Positions 15,538-22,445 of a DNA stretch of 22,445 bases are shown piece after piece. The notes under the pieces are model-generated. The model saw only the letters and a list, made by a program, of their open reading frames with translations, did not search any database and was not told the origin of the DNA. The DNA is from Bacillota bacterium (GTDB lineage: Bacteria > Bacillota_A > Clostridia > Lutisporales > Lutisporaceae): positions 1-22,445 of the forward strand of contig JAKJBT010000021.1 of the NCBI GenBank assembly GCA_022706865.1, written 5' to 3'. The position numbers and the translations under genes were made by a program. The first letter of the stretch is position 1, and the number at the start of each line of letters is the position of its first letter.

Positions 15538-17124
15538 ATGAAAAATCTGAGGTTTGAAGAATTAAATTTATCCGGTGAGATTTTAAAGGCAATAGAAAAT
15601 AAAGGTTTTGAAGAGGCGACTCCGATTCAAGCCCAATCTATTCCCTACATAATGGAAGGAAGGGACATAATAGGCCAGGCTCAGACAGGAACCGGCAAGA
15701 CAGCTGCTTTCGGCATACCGATTCTGGAAAAGCTTAACCAAGGCGAAAAGACAGTCCAAGGGATTGTGTTATGCCCAACCAGAGAGCTTGCAATACAGGT
15801 CGCTGAAGAAATCAGGGAATTGTCCAAGTTCAAAAGGGGAGTAGAGATACTTCCCATATACGGCGGCCAGCCTATCGACAGGCAGATAAAGGCTTTGAAG
15901 AGAAAGCCTCAAATCATTGTAGGGACGCCCGGCAGGGTTATGGATCATATGAACAGAGGGACACTGAAAATTGACAAGGTCAGAATGGTAGTGCTGGACG
16001 AGGCAGATGAAATGCTGGATATGGGATTCATAGATGATATAGTTACCATATTAAAGGCTGTTCCGGAGGAGCGGCAGACGATGCTTTTCTCAGCAACTAT
16101 GCCCAAGCCGATTCTGGAGCTTACTAAAAGGTTTCAGAAGGATCCGGAACACGTAATGGTGGTGCATAAGGAACTGACAGTACCCAAGGTTGAACAGGTA
16201 TATTTTGAGGTGAAGGAAAAGACAAAACTCGAAGTGCTGTCAAGACTTATTGATATGTATAATCCAAAGCTTTCGCTGGTTTTCTGCAATACAAAAAGAA
16301 AGGTAGACGAACTGGTGGCGGAATTACAAGGCAGGGGGTATTTTGCGGACGGTCTCCATGGAGATTTAAAGCAGGCTCAGAGAGACAGGGTGATGTCAAA
16401 ATTCAGGAACGGAACTGTAGATATACTGGTAGCTACTGATGTTGCTGCAAGAGGTATAGATGTGGATGATATAGAAGCAGTATTCAACTATGATCTCCCC
16501 CAGGATGAAGAGGATTATGTACACAGAATAGGACGGACAGCCAGAGCCGGCAGAGGAGGAAGGGCTTTTACCTTTGTTGTGGGCAGAGAGATATTTAAAT
16601 TAAGAGATATTCAGAGGTATGCAAAGGCAAAGATTACCCTGCAGAAGGCACCTTCTTCAGAAGATGTAGAAGAGGTAAGGACAAATTTATTTTTGGATAA
16701 AGTAATAGAAATCATGGATGAAGATGATCTCAGCCAGTATATTAGTATTATAGAAAGGCTGGCACGAGAAGACTATACCAGTATTGAAATTGCCGCAGCA
16801 CTTCTTAAGATGGCTATCGGGAATAAGGATAAGGAAGTGCAGCATGAGGAAACTGATTTTGATAACACCGGAGCAGAGGATGGAATGGTAAGACTGTTCA
16901 TCAACATCGGCAGAAATCAGAAAATAAGACCGGGGGATATTGTTGGAGGCATTGCAGGGGAAACAGGTATTCCCGGAAACCTAATAGGAAGCATTGACAT
17001 ATATGACAAATACACCTTTGTTGAAGTGCCGAGAGAATATGCCGGTGATGTAATAAGGATAATGAAGGATAACCAGATAAAAGGCAGAAGAATCAATATA
17101 GAGCCTGCCAATGCGAAGCATTAG
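15538..17124 (+). CDS. DEAD-box ATP-dependent RNA helicase with C-terminal DbpA-like RNA-binding domain
   Basis: The 528-residue protein contains the full helicase core: the Q motif GFEEATPIQ, Walker A AQTGTGKT (residues 48-55), PTRELA, DEAD at 154-157, SAT in LFSATMP, and motif VI HRIGRTAR (329-336). Residues about 445-525 form a DbpA-type RNA-binding domain (MVRLFINIGRNQKIRPGDIVGG and KGRRINIEPA are its ends). This architecture is that of DeaD/CshA helicases that unwind structured RNA during ribosome assembly, mRNA turnover and cold adaptation. The ATG at 15538 has a weak ribosome site (GGATGG), common in leaders of this class. It appears monocistronic. Confidence 0.95.
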   Translation: MKNLRFEELNLSGEILKAIENKGFEEATPIQAQSIPYIMEGRDIIGQAQTGTGKTAAFGIPILEKLNQGEKTVQGIVLCPTRELAIQVAEEIRELSKFKRGVEILPIYGGQPIDRQIKALKRKPQIIVGTPGRVMDHMNRGTLKIDKVRMVVLDEADEMLDMGFIDDIVTILKAVPEERQTMLFSATMPKPILELTKRFQKDPEHVMVVHKELTVPKVEQVYFEVKEKTKLEVLSRLIDMYNPKLSLVFCNTKRKVDELVAELQGRGYFADGLHGDLKQAQRDRVMSKFRNGTVDILVATDVAARGIDVDDIEAVFNYDLPQDEEDYVHRIGRTARAGRGGRAFTFVVGREIFKLRDIQRYAKAKITLQKAPSSEDVEEVRTNLFLDKVIEIMDEDDLSQYISIIERLAREDYTSIEIAAALLKMAIGNKDKEVQHEETDFDNTGAEDGMVRLFINIGRNQKIRPGDIVGGIAGETGIPGNLIGSIDIYDKYTFVEVPREYAGDVIRIMKDNQIKGRRINIEPANAKH

Positions 17125-17177
17125 GCACCGTTGTATAATTAATATTATTAATATTGTATTACAATTTTATTTGCTGG

Positions 17178-17207
17178 TTGACAGTAATGAAGGGACTGGA
17201 GTATACT
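17178..17207 (+). promoter_or_regulatory. Strong promoter of the MFS leader
   Basis: A perfect TTGACA (17178-17183) is separated by 18 bases from TATACT (17202-17207), predicting a start near 17214. The resulting leader of about 213 bases before the MFS gene contains two small ORFs and an intrinsic terminator. Confidence 0.65.
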
Positions 17208-17242
17208 TACAAGGTAAAAAAATGGAAAAGGAGGTTGCGAAT

Positions 17243-17320
17243 ATGAAAATTGGTATAGTTGCAGAAATAAAAAACAATATTATTGTGCCGCAGCCTGCTT
17301 TGGGAGTTTTCCAGGATTGA
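17243..17320 (+). CDS. 25-residue leader ORF 1, N terminus resembling alanine dehydrogenase
   Basis: ATG 17243 follows AAAAGGAGG (17226-17234) and opens a 25-codon frame beginning MKIGIVAEIKNN and ending VFQD. The opening resembles the N terminus of alanine dehydrogenase (MKIGxPKEIKNN), so it may be the decayed stump of such a gene. Its strong ribosome site and its place between a promoter and a terminator fit a leader peptide equally well. Its last codons (TTCCAGG, 17309-17315) can pair with CC-A-TGGGA in the terminator's 5' arm, which would make it part of an attenuation switch. Confidence 0.45.
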   Translation: MKIGIVAEIKNNIIVPQPALGVFQD

Positions 17321-17359
17321 TGGATGTATAAATGCGGGCTGCTCTAAGGAGGAGACACC

Positions 17360-17461
17360 GTGAAATGTTTGGCCATGGGATGTGTTTGTTCCATGGCTTT
17401 TATTTTTTATGAGAGGGGAAGTACATATGTCATTGTTAAAGGACTTGATCAGCCCTTATAG
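17360..17461 (+). CDS. 33-residue leader ORF 2 reading through the terminator
   Basis: GTG 17360 follows AAGGAGGA (17346-17353) by six bases and starts a 33-codon frame, MKCLAMGCVCSMAFIFYERG and onward, ending in TAG at 17459-17461, 35 bases inside the MFS gene in another frame. Codons 5-13 are the terminator hairpin, so a ribosome on this ORF would physically prevent or permit hairpin formation. Cys/Met-rich short leaders placed like this are typical of antibiotic-responsive attenuators. Only the ribosome site and geometry support it; expression is unproven. Confidence 0.45.
   Translation: MKCLAMGCVCSMAFIFYERGSTYVIVKGLDQPL
17372..17410 (+). terminator. Intrinsic terminator/attenuator before the MFS gene
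   Basis: GCCATGGGA (17372-17380) pairs with TTCCATGGC (17389-17397), nine pairs including one G.U, around an 8-base loop, followed directly by TTTTATTTTTTAT (17398-17410). The MFS ATG is only 17 bases further on, so the terminator stands between promoter 17178 and its gene, the layout of an attenuator. It lies too far from the helicase, beyond a fresh promoter, to be explained as that gene's own terminator. Confidence 0.85.
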
Positions 17462-18686
17462 GGGTATGCCGAGGGAAATATACATAATATTCATATCACG
17501 TATAGTGAATGCCATGGGCTGCTTTGTAATGCCTCTGATGACAATAATAATGACTGACAGGATAGGCTTGTCTAACGAGTCTGCGGGATTTTTCCTGAGT
17601 CTGAACAGCATGGTTTATCCCGTGGCTTCAATTCTTGGAGGAAAGCTTGCCGATACCTTTGGGAGGAAGCATCTTATAATAATATTCGGAACCCTTGGGG
17701 CTTTGTTGTATATGTCCTGTGGTTTTATTAAGCCATCCATGCAGCTTATATATGTCATCCTGGGGGCAAGTACGTTCATGTATGTGGCGGGACCCGCACA
17801 TGATTCACTGATAGCCGACCTTACCACGCCGGAAAACAGAACAAAGGCTTATTCATTAAGCTATCTTGGATGGAACATAGGCTTTGCTGTCGGCCCAATA
17901 TTCGGAGGCTTCCTTTACAGGAGATACCTGCCCCTTGTATTCATAGGAGATGCAGCAACTGCGCTTATAGCAACAGGTCTTATTTATTTTTTCATCAATG
18001 AGACCATAGGAAGTACAGAGAATGATATAACGGATGAAAGCAGGAAGCTTGAAAGAAGGGAAAAGGGCTCGATTATTTCAGTGCTGCTCAGAAGGCCTAT
18101 TCTTGTTTATTTCTCAATTATTGCATTGGGATATGAATTTTCATATTCCCAGTGGAATTTTATGATGCCCCTGCATTCCATAAAGAACTTCGGTGAAATG
18201 GGTGCCCAGTATTTTGGATGGATGGCAAGCTTCAACGGATTGGTGGTCATGTTATTTACTCCGATTCTGACCAGGCTGACAAGAAAAACAAGAAGCATCA
18301 GAATCATGGTCCACGGCATATTGCTTTATGCCATAGGCTTCGGAATGCTGGGGTTGATATACAAGCTTCAGTATTTCTTTGTCTCCATACTGATTTTCAC
18401 TTTGGGAGAAGTGCTATTGACAATAAGTGTCATGCCTTTCATAGTGAATCATACACCGGCATCGCACAGGGGCAGGATGAGTGCAGTATTGACTACCATA
18501 GCAGGTACGGGCTATACGGTTGGCCCCATGGCTATGGGCAGGATCCTGAATTTTATAAGCATAGAAAAAGCATGGATTTTTATTGGAATATTTACGGCCA
18601 TGACTGCTGTTTTGATGTTTGGACTTGAAAAGTATGAAGACAGAGAAAATACAAAGCGGGAGAAAGCAGGAAGTGCCATAATTTAA
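17427..18686 (+). CDS. MFS transporter (multidrug-type), behind an attenuator
   Basis: ATG 17427 follows GAGGGGAAG (17413-17421), giving 419 residues; the longer frame from 17382 starts inside the terminator and is rejected. The product has about twelve hydrophobic segments and MFS motif A, GGKLADTFGRKH, after segment 2, with a polar central loop (residues about 195-215). It belongs to the proton-coupled efflux permeases of the inner membrane and is not closely similar to the MFS at 7827-9038. The leader with two mini-ORFs and a terminator suggests induction by a ribosome-targeting compound or an amino-acid signal. No terminator is evident before the DegV gene. Confidence 0.9.
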   Translation: MSLLKDLISPYRGMPREIYIIFISRIVNAMGCFVMPLMTIIMTDRIGLSNESAGFFLSLNSMVYPVASILGGKLADTFGRKHLIIIFGTLGALLYMSCGFIKPSMQLIYVILGASTFMYVAGPAHDSLIADLTTPENRTKAYSLSYLGWNIGFAVGPIFGGFLYRRYLPLVFIGDAATALIATGLIYFFINETIGSTENDITDESRKLERREKGSIISVLLRRPILVYFSIIALGYEFSYSQWNFMMPLHSIKNFGEMGAQYFGWMASFNGLVVMLFTPILTRLTRKTRSIRIMVHGILLYAIGFGMLGLIYKLQYFFVSILIFTLGEVLLTISVMPFIVNHTPASHRGRMSAVLTTIAGTGYTVGPMAMGRILNFISIEKAWIFIGIFTAMTAVLMFGLEKYEDRENTKREKAGSAII

Positions 18687-18737
18687 TCCATTTGCCCTGA
18701 AGGCTGATTGTCTTATTGATTTATACCTTAAAAATGG

Positions 18738-18755
18738 TTACTATAGTAATATAAT
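18738..18755 (+). promoter_or_regulatory. degV promoter with TTACTATAGTAA palindrome
   Basis: The 12-bp perfect palindrome TTACTATAGTAA (18738-18749) is directly followed by a perfect -10, TATAAT (18750-18755). The -35 region (CTTAAA at 18727-18732) is poor. A palindrome in the spacer next to the -10 is a likely operator or activator site. The stretch TAATATAATATTGCAG (18748-18763) also occurs at 6691-6706 before the FAD oxidoreductase. Confidence 0.45.
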
Positions 18756-18774
18756 ATTGCAGAGAGGTGAGAAC

Positions 18775-19644
18775 ATGATGGATACAGTACTATTGATTGA
18801 TTCCTGCACAGACCTTCCGCGCAGTTATGTGGATAAAAATGAGATACCTTTTGTAAGTCTTGTATGCAACTTCAAGGATCAGGAATACAAGGACGACTTT
18901 GGCAAGTCTATCAGCTATAGAGATTTTTTCGATGCAGTGAGAAATGGTGAAATGCCTTCAACGGCACAGGTCAACGTTTATGAATATACTGAGATTTTCA
19001 AGAAGTATGCAGCAGAAGGCAAATCAGTTGTATATCTGGGTTTTTCCTCTGCTTTGAGCGGAAGCCTCAGCAGCGCATATATCGCAAGGGATACGGTTAT
19101 GGAAGAATTCAAGGATGCTGATATAACAATCGTTGACAGTAAGAGCGCCTCCCTCGGGGAAGGACTCCTGGCCTACTATGCAAATGAGATGCTAAAGGCA
19201 GGAGCTTCAAAAGATGAAGTGGTAAGCTGGCTTGAGACAAATAAGCTCAAGATGAACCATTGGTTTACGGTAGATGATTTGGGGCATCTGAAAAGAGGAG
19301 GACGGCTATCCGGAACGGCCGCTTTTCTGGGCACACTCCTTGATATCAAACCTGTTCTTAAGGTTGATGACGAGGGAAGGCTGATACCGATATCAAAGGT
19401 TAAGGGAAGAAAGAAATCCATTAAGACGCTTTTTGAAATGCTTCAGGAGAATATAACGGCTCCTGAGGAGCAGGTAATTGCCATCAGCCACGGGGATTGT
19501 ATCGAGGATGCGGAATATCTTAAGGAAATGATACTAAAGGAATATAATGTAAAGGATGTAATAATAAATCATGTAGGGCCGGTTATAGGAGCCCATACCG
19601 GGCCGGGTGTAGTGGCACTTTTCTTTATGGGGGAAAAGAGATAG
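18775..19644 (+). CDS. DegV family fatty-acid-binding protein (FakB-like)
   Basis: The start is ATG 18775 after GAGAGGTGA (18762-18770), giving 289 residues, the family's normal length. Visible DegV features are the N-terminal DSCTDLP motif, STAQVN, the FSSALSGSLSSA ligand loop, SKSASLGEGL, and the LKRGGRLSG motif followed by LDIKPVLKV and GRKKS. The family binds one fatty acid in a deep pocket. FakB members present it to a FakA kinase so that exogenous fatty acids enter phospholipid synthesis; a FakA partner is not in view. The gene is single, with its own promoter palindrome upstream and a clear terminator downstream. Confidence 0.93.
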   Translation: MMDTVLLIDSCTDLPRSYVDKNEIPFVSLVCNFKDQEYKDDFGKSISYRDFFDAVRNGEMPSTAQVNVYEYTEIFKKYAAEGKSVVYLGFSSALSGSLSSAYIARDTVMEEFKDADITIVDSKSASLGEGLLAYYANEMLKAGASKDEVVSWLETNKLKMNHWFTVDDLGHLKRGGRLSGTAAFLGTLLDIKPVLKVDDEGRLIPISKVKGRKKSIKTLFEMLQENITAPEEQVIAISHGDCIEDAEYLKEMILKEYNVKDVIINHVGPVIGAHTGPGVVALFFMGEKR

Positions 19645-19673
19645 AAGATATAAAGCTTGCTGAATTCTTAGAG

Positions 19674-19720
19674 GAGTATCGTAAAACTGCTGAATAAGTA
19701 GTCTTCGATACTCTTTTTAT
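19674..19720 (+). terminator. Intrinsic terminator after degV
   Basis: GAGTATCG (19674-19681) pairs with CGATACTC (19706-19713), and inside it ACTGCT with AGTAGT (one G.U); the helix is followed by TTTTTAT (19714-19720). It lies 30 bases after the degV stop. Confidence 0.85.
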
Positions 19721-19820
19721 ATAAGAAGAATGTGACTTAATGAATTCATATTGCGAGAGCATTTGTGGAATACTTCATATTGATTGTATTTAAAATCATA
19801 AGGAAGTGAATCTTGATAAA

Positions 19821-21644
19821 ATGGGAAAAGATACAAAGCGGATAGCAATAATCGGCGGCGGCTACGGAGGAGTTCATGCAGCAAGGCTTTTAAGCAAGGC
19901 TGCCCGAAAAAGAACGGATATAAGCATACTGCTGGTGGATAAAAAGCCATATCACACATTGATGACGGAGCTCCATGAGGTGGCAGGAAACAGGGTAGAA
20001 GCTGAGTCGGTACAGATAGACCTTAGGGAGATATTCGGCGCATCAGGGGTTCATGTGGCAACAGAGGAAATCAAGAACATAGATTTTAAGGGCCAGAAGC
20101 TTGAGTCAGAATCAGAAAGCTATTCATACGATTATCTCATTTTAGATACCGGAGCAGAACCTGCTTTTTTCGGAACACCGGGAGTAAAGGAAAACGGTTT
20201 TACCCTATGGTCCTTTGAAGACGCAATAAGGATCAGAGAACATGTGAAAAATATGTTTGACAAAGCCAGGACAGAAAAGGACCAAAACAGAAGAAGGTCA
20301 ATGCTTACATTTATCGTAGCGGGTGCAGGCTTTACGGGGATAGAGACAATGGGGGAGCTTCTGGAGTGGAGAAAGGAGCTTTGCAGGGAATATGAAATTG
20401 ACAGCAGGGAAGTGAGCCTTATGGTTGTGGAGGCAATGGGCAGTATACTCCCGATACTCAATGAGAGGCTCATAAAGAAATCCGAAAGATATATGAAGAG
20501 GCATGATGTTGAAATAATAACATCAGCACCCATAACAGAGGTAAAAAAGGAATCCATATTATTGAAGGACGGAAGAGAGATACCTACCAGGACCCTCATC
20601 TGGACCTGCGGTGTGCAGGGGAGTGACTTTGCTGCCAAAACAGAGCTTACTCACGGAGGCAGGGGGAGGATACAGGTAAATGAGTACATGCAGTCGGTAG
20701 ATTACCAAAATGTCTTTGCCGTAGGCGACAATGCATTCTATGAGGAGCCGGACGGTAAAGGCGGAAAGAAGCCAATCCCCCAGATCGTAGAAGCGGCACT
20801 CCAGACAGCAGAAACAGCGGTGCATAACATACTTGCATCAATTGATAAGAAGGATAAAAAGCCCTTCAAGTCCAATTACCACGGTTTCATGGTATCCATA
20901 GGAGGCCGGTACGCAGTAGCCAACATAGGGGGAAGATCCATGCAGGGATTCTTCGCAATGGCATTGAAGCACCTGGTAAATATCCACTATCAATATGGGG
21001 TGGGGGGATTTGCAAGGATATGGGATTATATAATGCATGAATTTATTTATGTGAGGGAGGGCAGGTCCATATTGGGAGGACATTTGTCCGCCAGGACCCC
21101 TATACTGTGGCTGGCCATACTCAGGGTATATCTAGGTGTTATATGGCTCATTGAAGGTGTGAAGAAAATAAATGAGGGTTGGCTTGACCCTGGGAAGAGC
21201 TTTATTTCGGCAATGCCGAGGCCTGAAGATGTGCCCCTGGAATCCACCGATGCCGTAACTAACGCAACCCAGGTTACACAGTATTATCCGGAACCGCTGC
21301 TTAAAGAGCCCCCCCGGGCATTTCAGTGGTTCATGGAAACCTTTATAGAGCCAAATGCTTACCTGTTCCAGGTCCTGATTGTACTTACGGAGGTAGCCAT
21401 AGGCCTTGCACTTATTGCAGGTTTATTCACCATACTTGCATCTCTGGGCTCCATATTTCTGTGCCTGAATTTTATACTGTCGGCAATGGCAGGCTCTGAA
21501 ATATTCTGGCATATATTTGCCGGTATTGCAATGTTCGGCGGCGCAGGCAGGGCTTTCGGCCTGGACTATTATGTGATACCTTGGATCAAGCAGCGGTGGA
21601 AAAGAACCGCTTTTGCACGGCGTACTCATCTATATGTGAGGTAG
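19821..21644 (+). CDS. Type II NADH dehydrogenase fused to a DoxX-like membrane domain
   Basis: ATG 19821 is preferred (AAGGAAGTGA at 19800-19809, rather far); GTG 19806 would add five residues but has no site. The 607-residue protein begins with an NDH-2 module: FAD fold GGGYGG (12-17), NAD fold GAGFTG (168-173) and FAD contact AVGDN (300-304), continuing to the HLVNIHYQYG region near 390-400. From about residue 425 to the end there are four or so membrane segments resembling DoxX/DoxD. NDH-2 oxidises NADH and reduces quinone without pumping protons. The fused DoxX part may anchor the enzyme or accept electrons. Such fusions are known in several bacteria; the electron acceptor here is open. 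A PreP-like gene follows 86 bases downstream. Confidence 0.88.
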   Translation: MGKDTKRIAIIGGGYGGVHAARLLSKAARKRTDISILLVDKKPYHTLMTELHEVAGNRVEAESVQIDLREIFGASGVHVATEEIKNIDFKGQKLESESESYSYDYLILDTGAEPAFFGTPGVKENGFTLWSFEDAIRIREHVKNMFDKARTEKDQNRRRSMLTFIVAGAGFTGIETMGELLEWRKELCREYEIDSREVSLMVVEAMGSILPILNERLIKKSERYMKRHDVEIITSAPITEVKKESILLKDGREIPTRTLIWTCGVQGSDFAAKTELTHGGRGRIQVNEYMQSVDYQNVFAVGDNAFYEEPDGKGGKKPIPQIVEAALQTAETAVHNILASIDKKDKKPFKSNYHGFMVSIGGRYAVANIGGRSMQGFFAMALKHLVNIHYQYGVGGFARIWDYIMHEFIYVREGRSILGGHLSARTPILWLAILRVYLGVIWLIEGVKKINEGWLDPGKSFISAMPRPEDVPLESTDAVTNATQVTQYYPEPLLKEPPRAFQWFMETFIEPNAYLFQVLIVLTEVAIGLALIAGLFTILASLGSIFLCLNFILSAMAGSEIFWHIFAGIAMFGGAGRAFGLDYYVIPWIKQRWKRTAFARRTHLYVR

Positions 21645-21660
21645 TGTTCACATAATAGCA

Positions 21661-21689
21661 TGTAAAATATGGCAGGCATATATTATAAT
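21661..21689 (+). promoter_or_regulatory. Candidate promoter for the M16C peptidase
   Basis: TGTAAA (21661-21666) and TATAAT (21684-21689) are 17 bases apart, with a start near 21696. The -10 is perfect and the -35 only partial. Confidence 0.4.
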
Positions 21690-21730
21690 ATTGATTAATG
21701 ATAAATTATTTTTTTGGAGGCTGGGAAGAG

Positions 21731-22445
21731 ATGCAATTTAAAATTGGTGATATATATCACGGTTTCCGGTTGATTGAGGAAAAGGATGTCAAGGAGGCAA
21801 ATTCGAAAGTCAGGCTTTTTAGACATGAAAAGAGCGGAGCCAGACTATTTTATATGGAAAATGAAGATGACAACAAGGTGTTTTCGATTACTTTCAGAAC
21901 GCCCCCCAGGGACAGTACGGGACTGCCCCATATACTGGAACATTCCGTGCTCTGCGGCTCCAGGAAGTTTCCCACAAAAGAGCCCTTCGTAGAACTGGTG
22001 AAAGGCTCCCTGAATACCTTTCTGAATGCTTTTACCTTCGGTGACAAGACGATGTATCCGGTGGCGAGCAGGAACGACAAGGACTTTGAGAACCTGATGG
22101 ATGTTTATCTGGATTCAGTGTTCCATCCAAACATATACAAATATCCGGAGATCCTTAAGCAGGAAGGCTGGCACTATGAGCTGGAAGACACTTCCGAGGA
22201 ACTAAGATACAAGGGTGTCGTATATAATGAAATGAAGGGGGCACTCTCATCACCGGAATCCGTGCTTTCGAGAAAGCTCCAGGAGACCTTGTTCCCGGAC
22301 AGCCCATACGGTTACGAATCCGGGGGCGACCCTGAGGTGATACCGGAGCTTACACAGGAGGAGTTTATTTCCTTCCATAAAAAGTACTATCATCCTTCAA
22401 ACAGTTATATGTTCCTGTATGGCAAGCTGGATGTGCTTGGACGCC
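21731..22445 (+). CDS. PreP-like M16C zinc metalloprotease (insulinase family), 3' partial
   Basis: ATG 21731 follows GGAGG at 21716-21720. The frame stays open for 238 codons to the right edge, so about a quarter of a typical 970-residue protein is visible. The inverted zinc motif is intact: H67-I-L-E70-H71, with the third ligand E167 in VVYNEMKG, 96 residues after H71, as in presequence protease. Other hallmarks are FRTPPRDSTGLPHILEH, LCGSRKFPTKEPF and FGDKTMYPVASRN. Members of the family degrade unfolded peptides inside a closed chamber; in Firmicutes they are intracellular. Identification is secure although the C-terminal domains lie outside the window. Confidence 0.93.
   Translation, partial: MQFKIGDIYHGFRLIEEKDVKEANSKVRLFRHEKSGARLFYMENEDDNKVFSITFRTPPRDSTGLPHILEHSVLCGSRKFPTKEPFVELVKGSLNTFLNAFTFGDKTMYPVASRNDKDFENLMDVYLDSVFHPNIYKYPEILKQEGWHYELEDTSEELRYKGVVYNEMKGALSSPESVLSRKLQETLFPDSPYGYESGGDPEVIPELTQEEFISFHKKYYHPSNSYMFLYGKLDVLGR

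Noticed and set aside
17178..17207. MerR-type long-spacer promoter
   Set aside because: The 18-base spacer contains no dyad symmetry, so an ordinary sigma-A promoter is sufficient.
17382..17426. N-terminal extension of the second MFS protein
   Set aside because: Start 17382 lies in the terminator loop without a ribosome site; ATG 17427 has GAGGGGAAG.
20132..20638. 168-codon minus-strand ORF inside the NDH-2 gene
   Set aside because: It is a shadow of the NDH-2 coding frame; no ribosome site or family.

Overview
The window looks like chromosome of an anaerobic, moderately AT-rich Clostridia-type Firmicute. The signs are strong purine-rich ribosome binding sites, frequent TTG/GTG starts, TTGNNN-17-TATAAT promoters, a 2-hydroxyacyl-CoA-dehydratase-activase-type fusion protein, DUF3842, a DegV protein and an NDH-2/DoxX fusion. 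The exact genus cannot be read from the sequence. No transposase, phage gene or CRISPR array is visible.

Layout. Bases 1-5259 hold a same-strand run: a large activase fusion (cut by the left edge), a YbaK-type Cys-tRNA(Pro) deacylase and a class I/II aminotransferase. Bases 5260-5578 carry no gene but hold an intricately self-complementary segment, probably a structured RNA of about 205-270 nt (raiA-like is my best guess). Bases 5579-10661 hold a divergent cysteine-synthase-like enzyme, an FAD oxidoreductase, and an MFS transporter with a small coupled ORF facing a MocR-type regulator; their shared promoter region has two GAACCGGTTT repeats. A lipoprotein gene follows (10721-11227). Bases 11229-11602 hold the most striking object: a 374-bp element that folds, on the minus strand, into a closed multi-armed RNA. 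All 14 non-Watson-Crick positions I found become G.U pairs only on that strand, three arms carry GNRA tetraloops, and the inter-arm linkers repeat a motif. Bases 11759-15340 carry a peptide-deformylase-like gene, a broken GT8 glycosyltransferase, cardiolipin synthase, DUF3842 and a second YbaK-family protein. Bases 15538-19644 carry a DEAD-box helicase, an MFS transporter behind a leader with two tiny ORFs and an intrinsic terminator (probable attenuation), and a DegV protein. Bases 19821-22445 carry an NDH-2/DoxX fusion and the start of a PreP-like M16C metalloprotease cut by the right edge.

How it works together. Most genes are single-gene or two-gene housekeeping units (translation quality control, phospholipid synthesis, RNA remodelling, fatty-acid binding, respiration-like NADH oxidation). 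There is no single metabolic pathway. The regulatory and RNA layer is the unusual part: two probable structured RNAs, one probable attenuator, a MocR-controlled transporter and several palindromic promoter elements.
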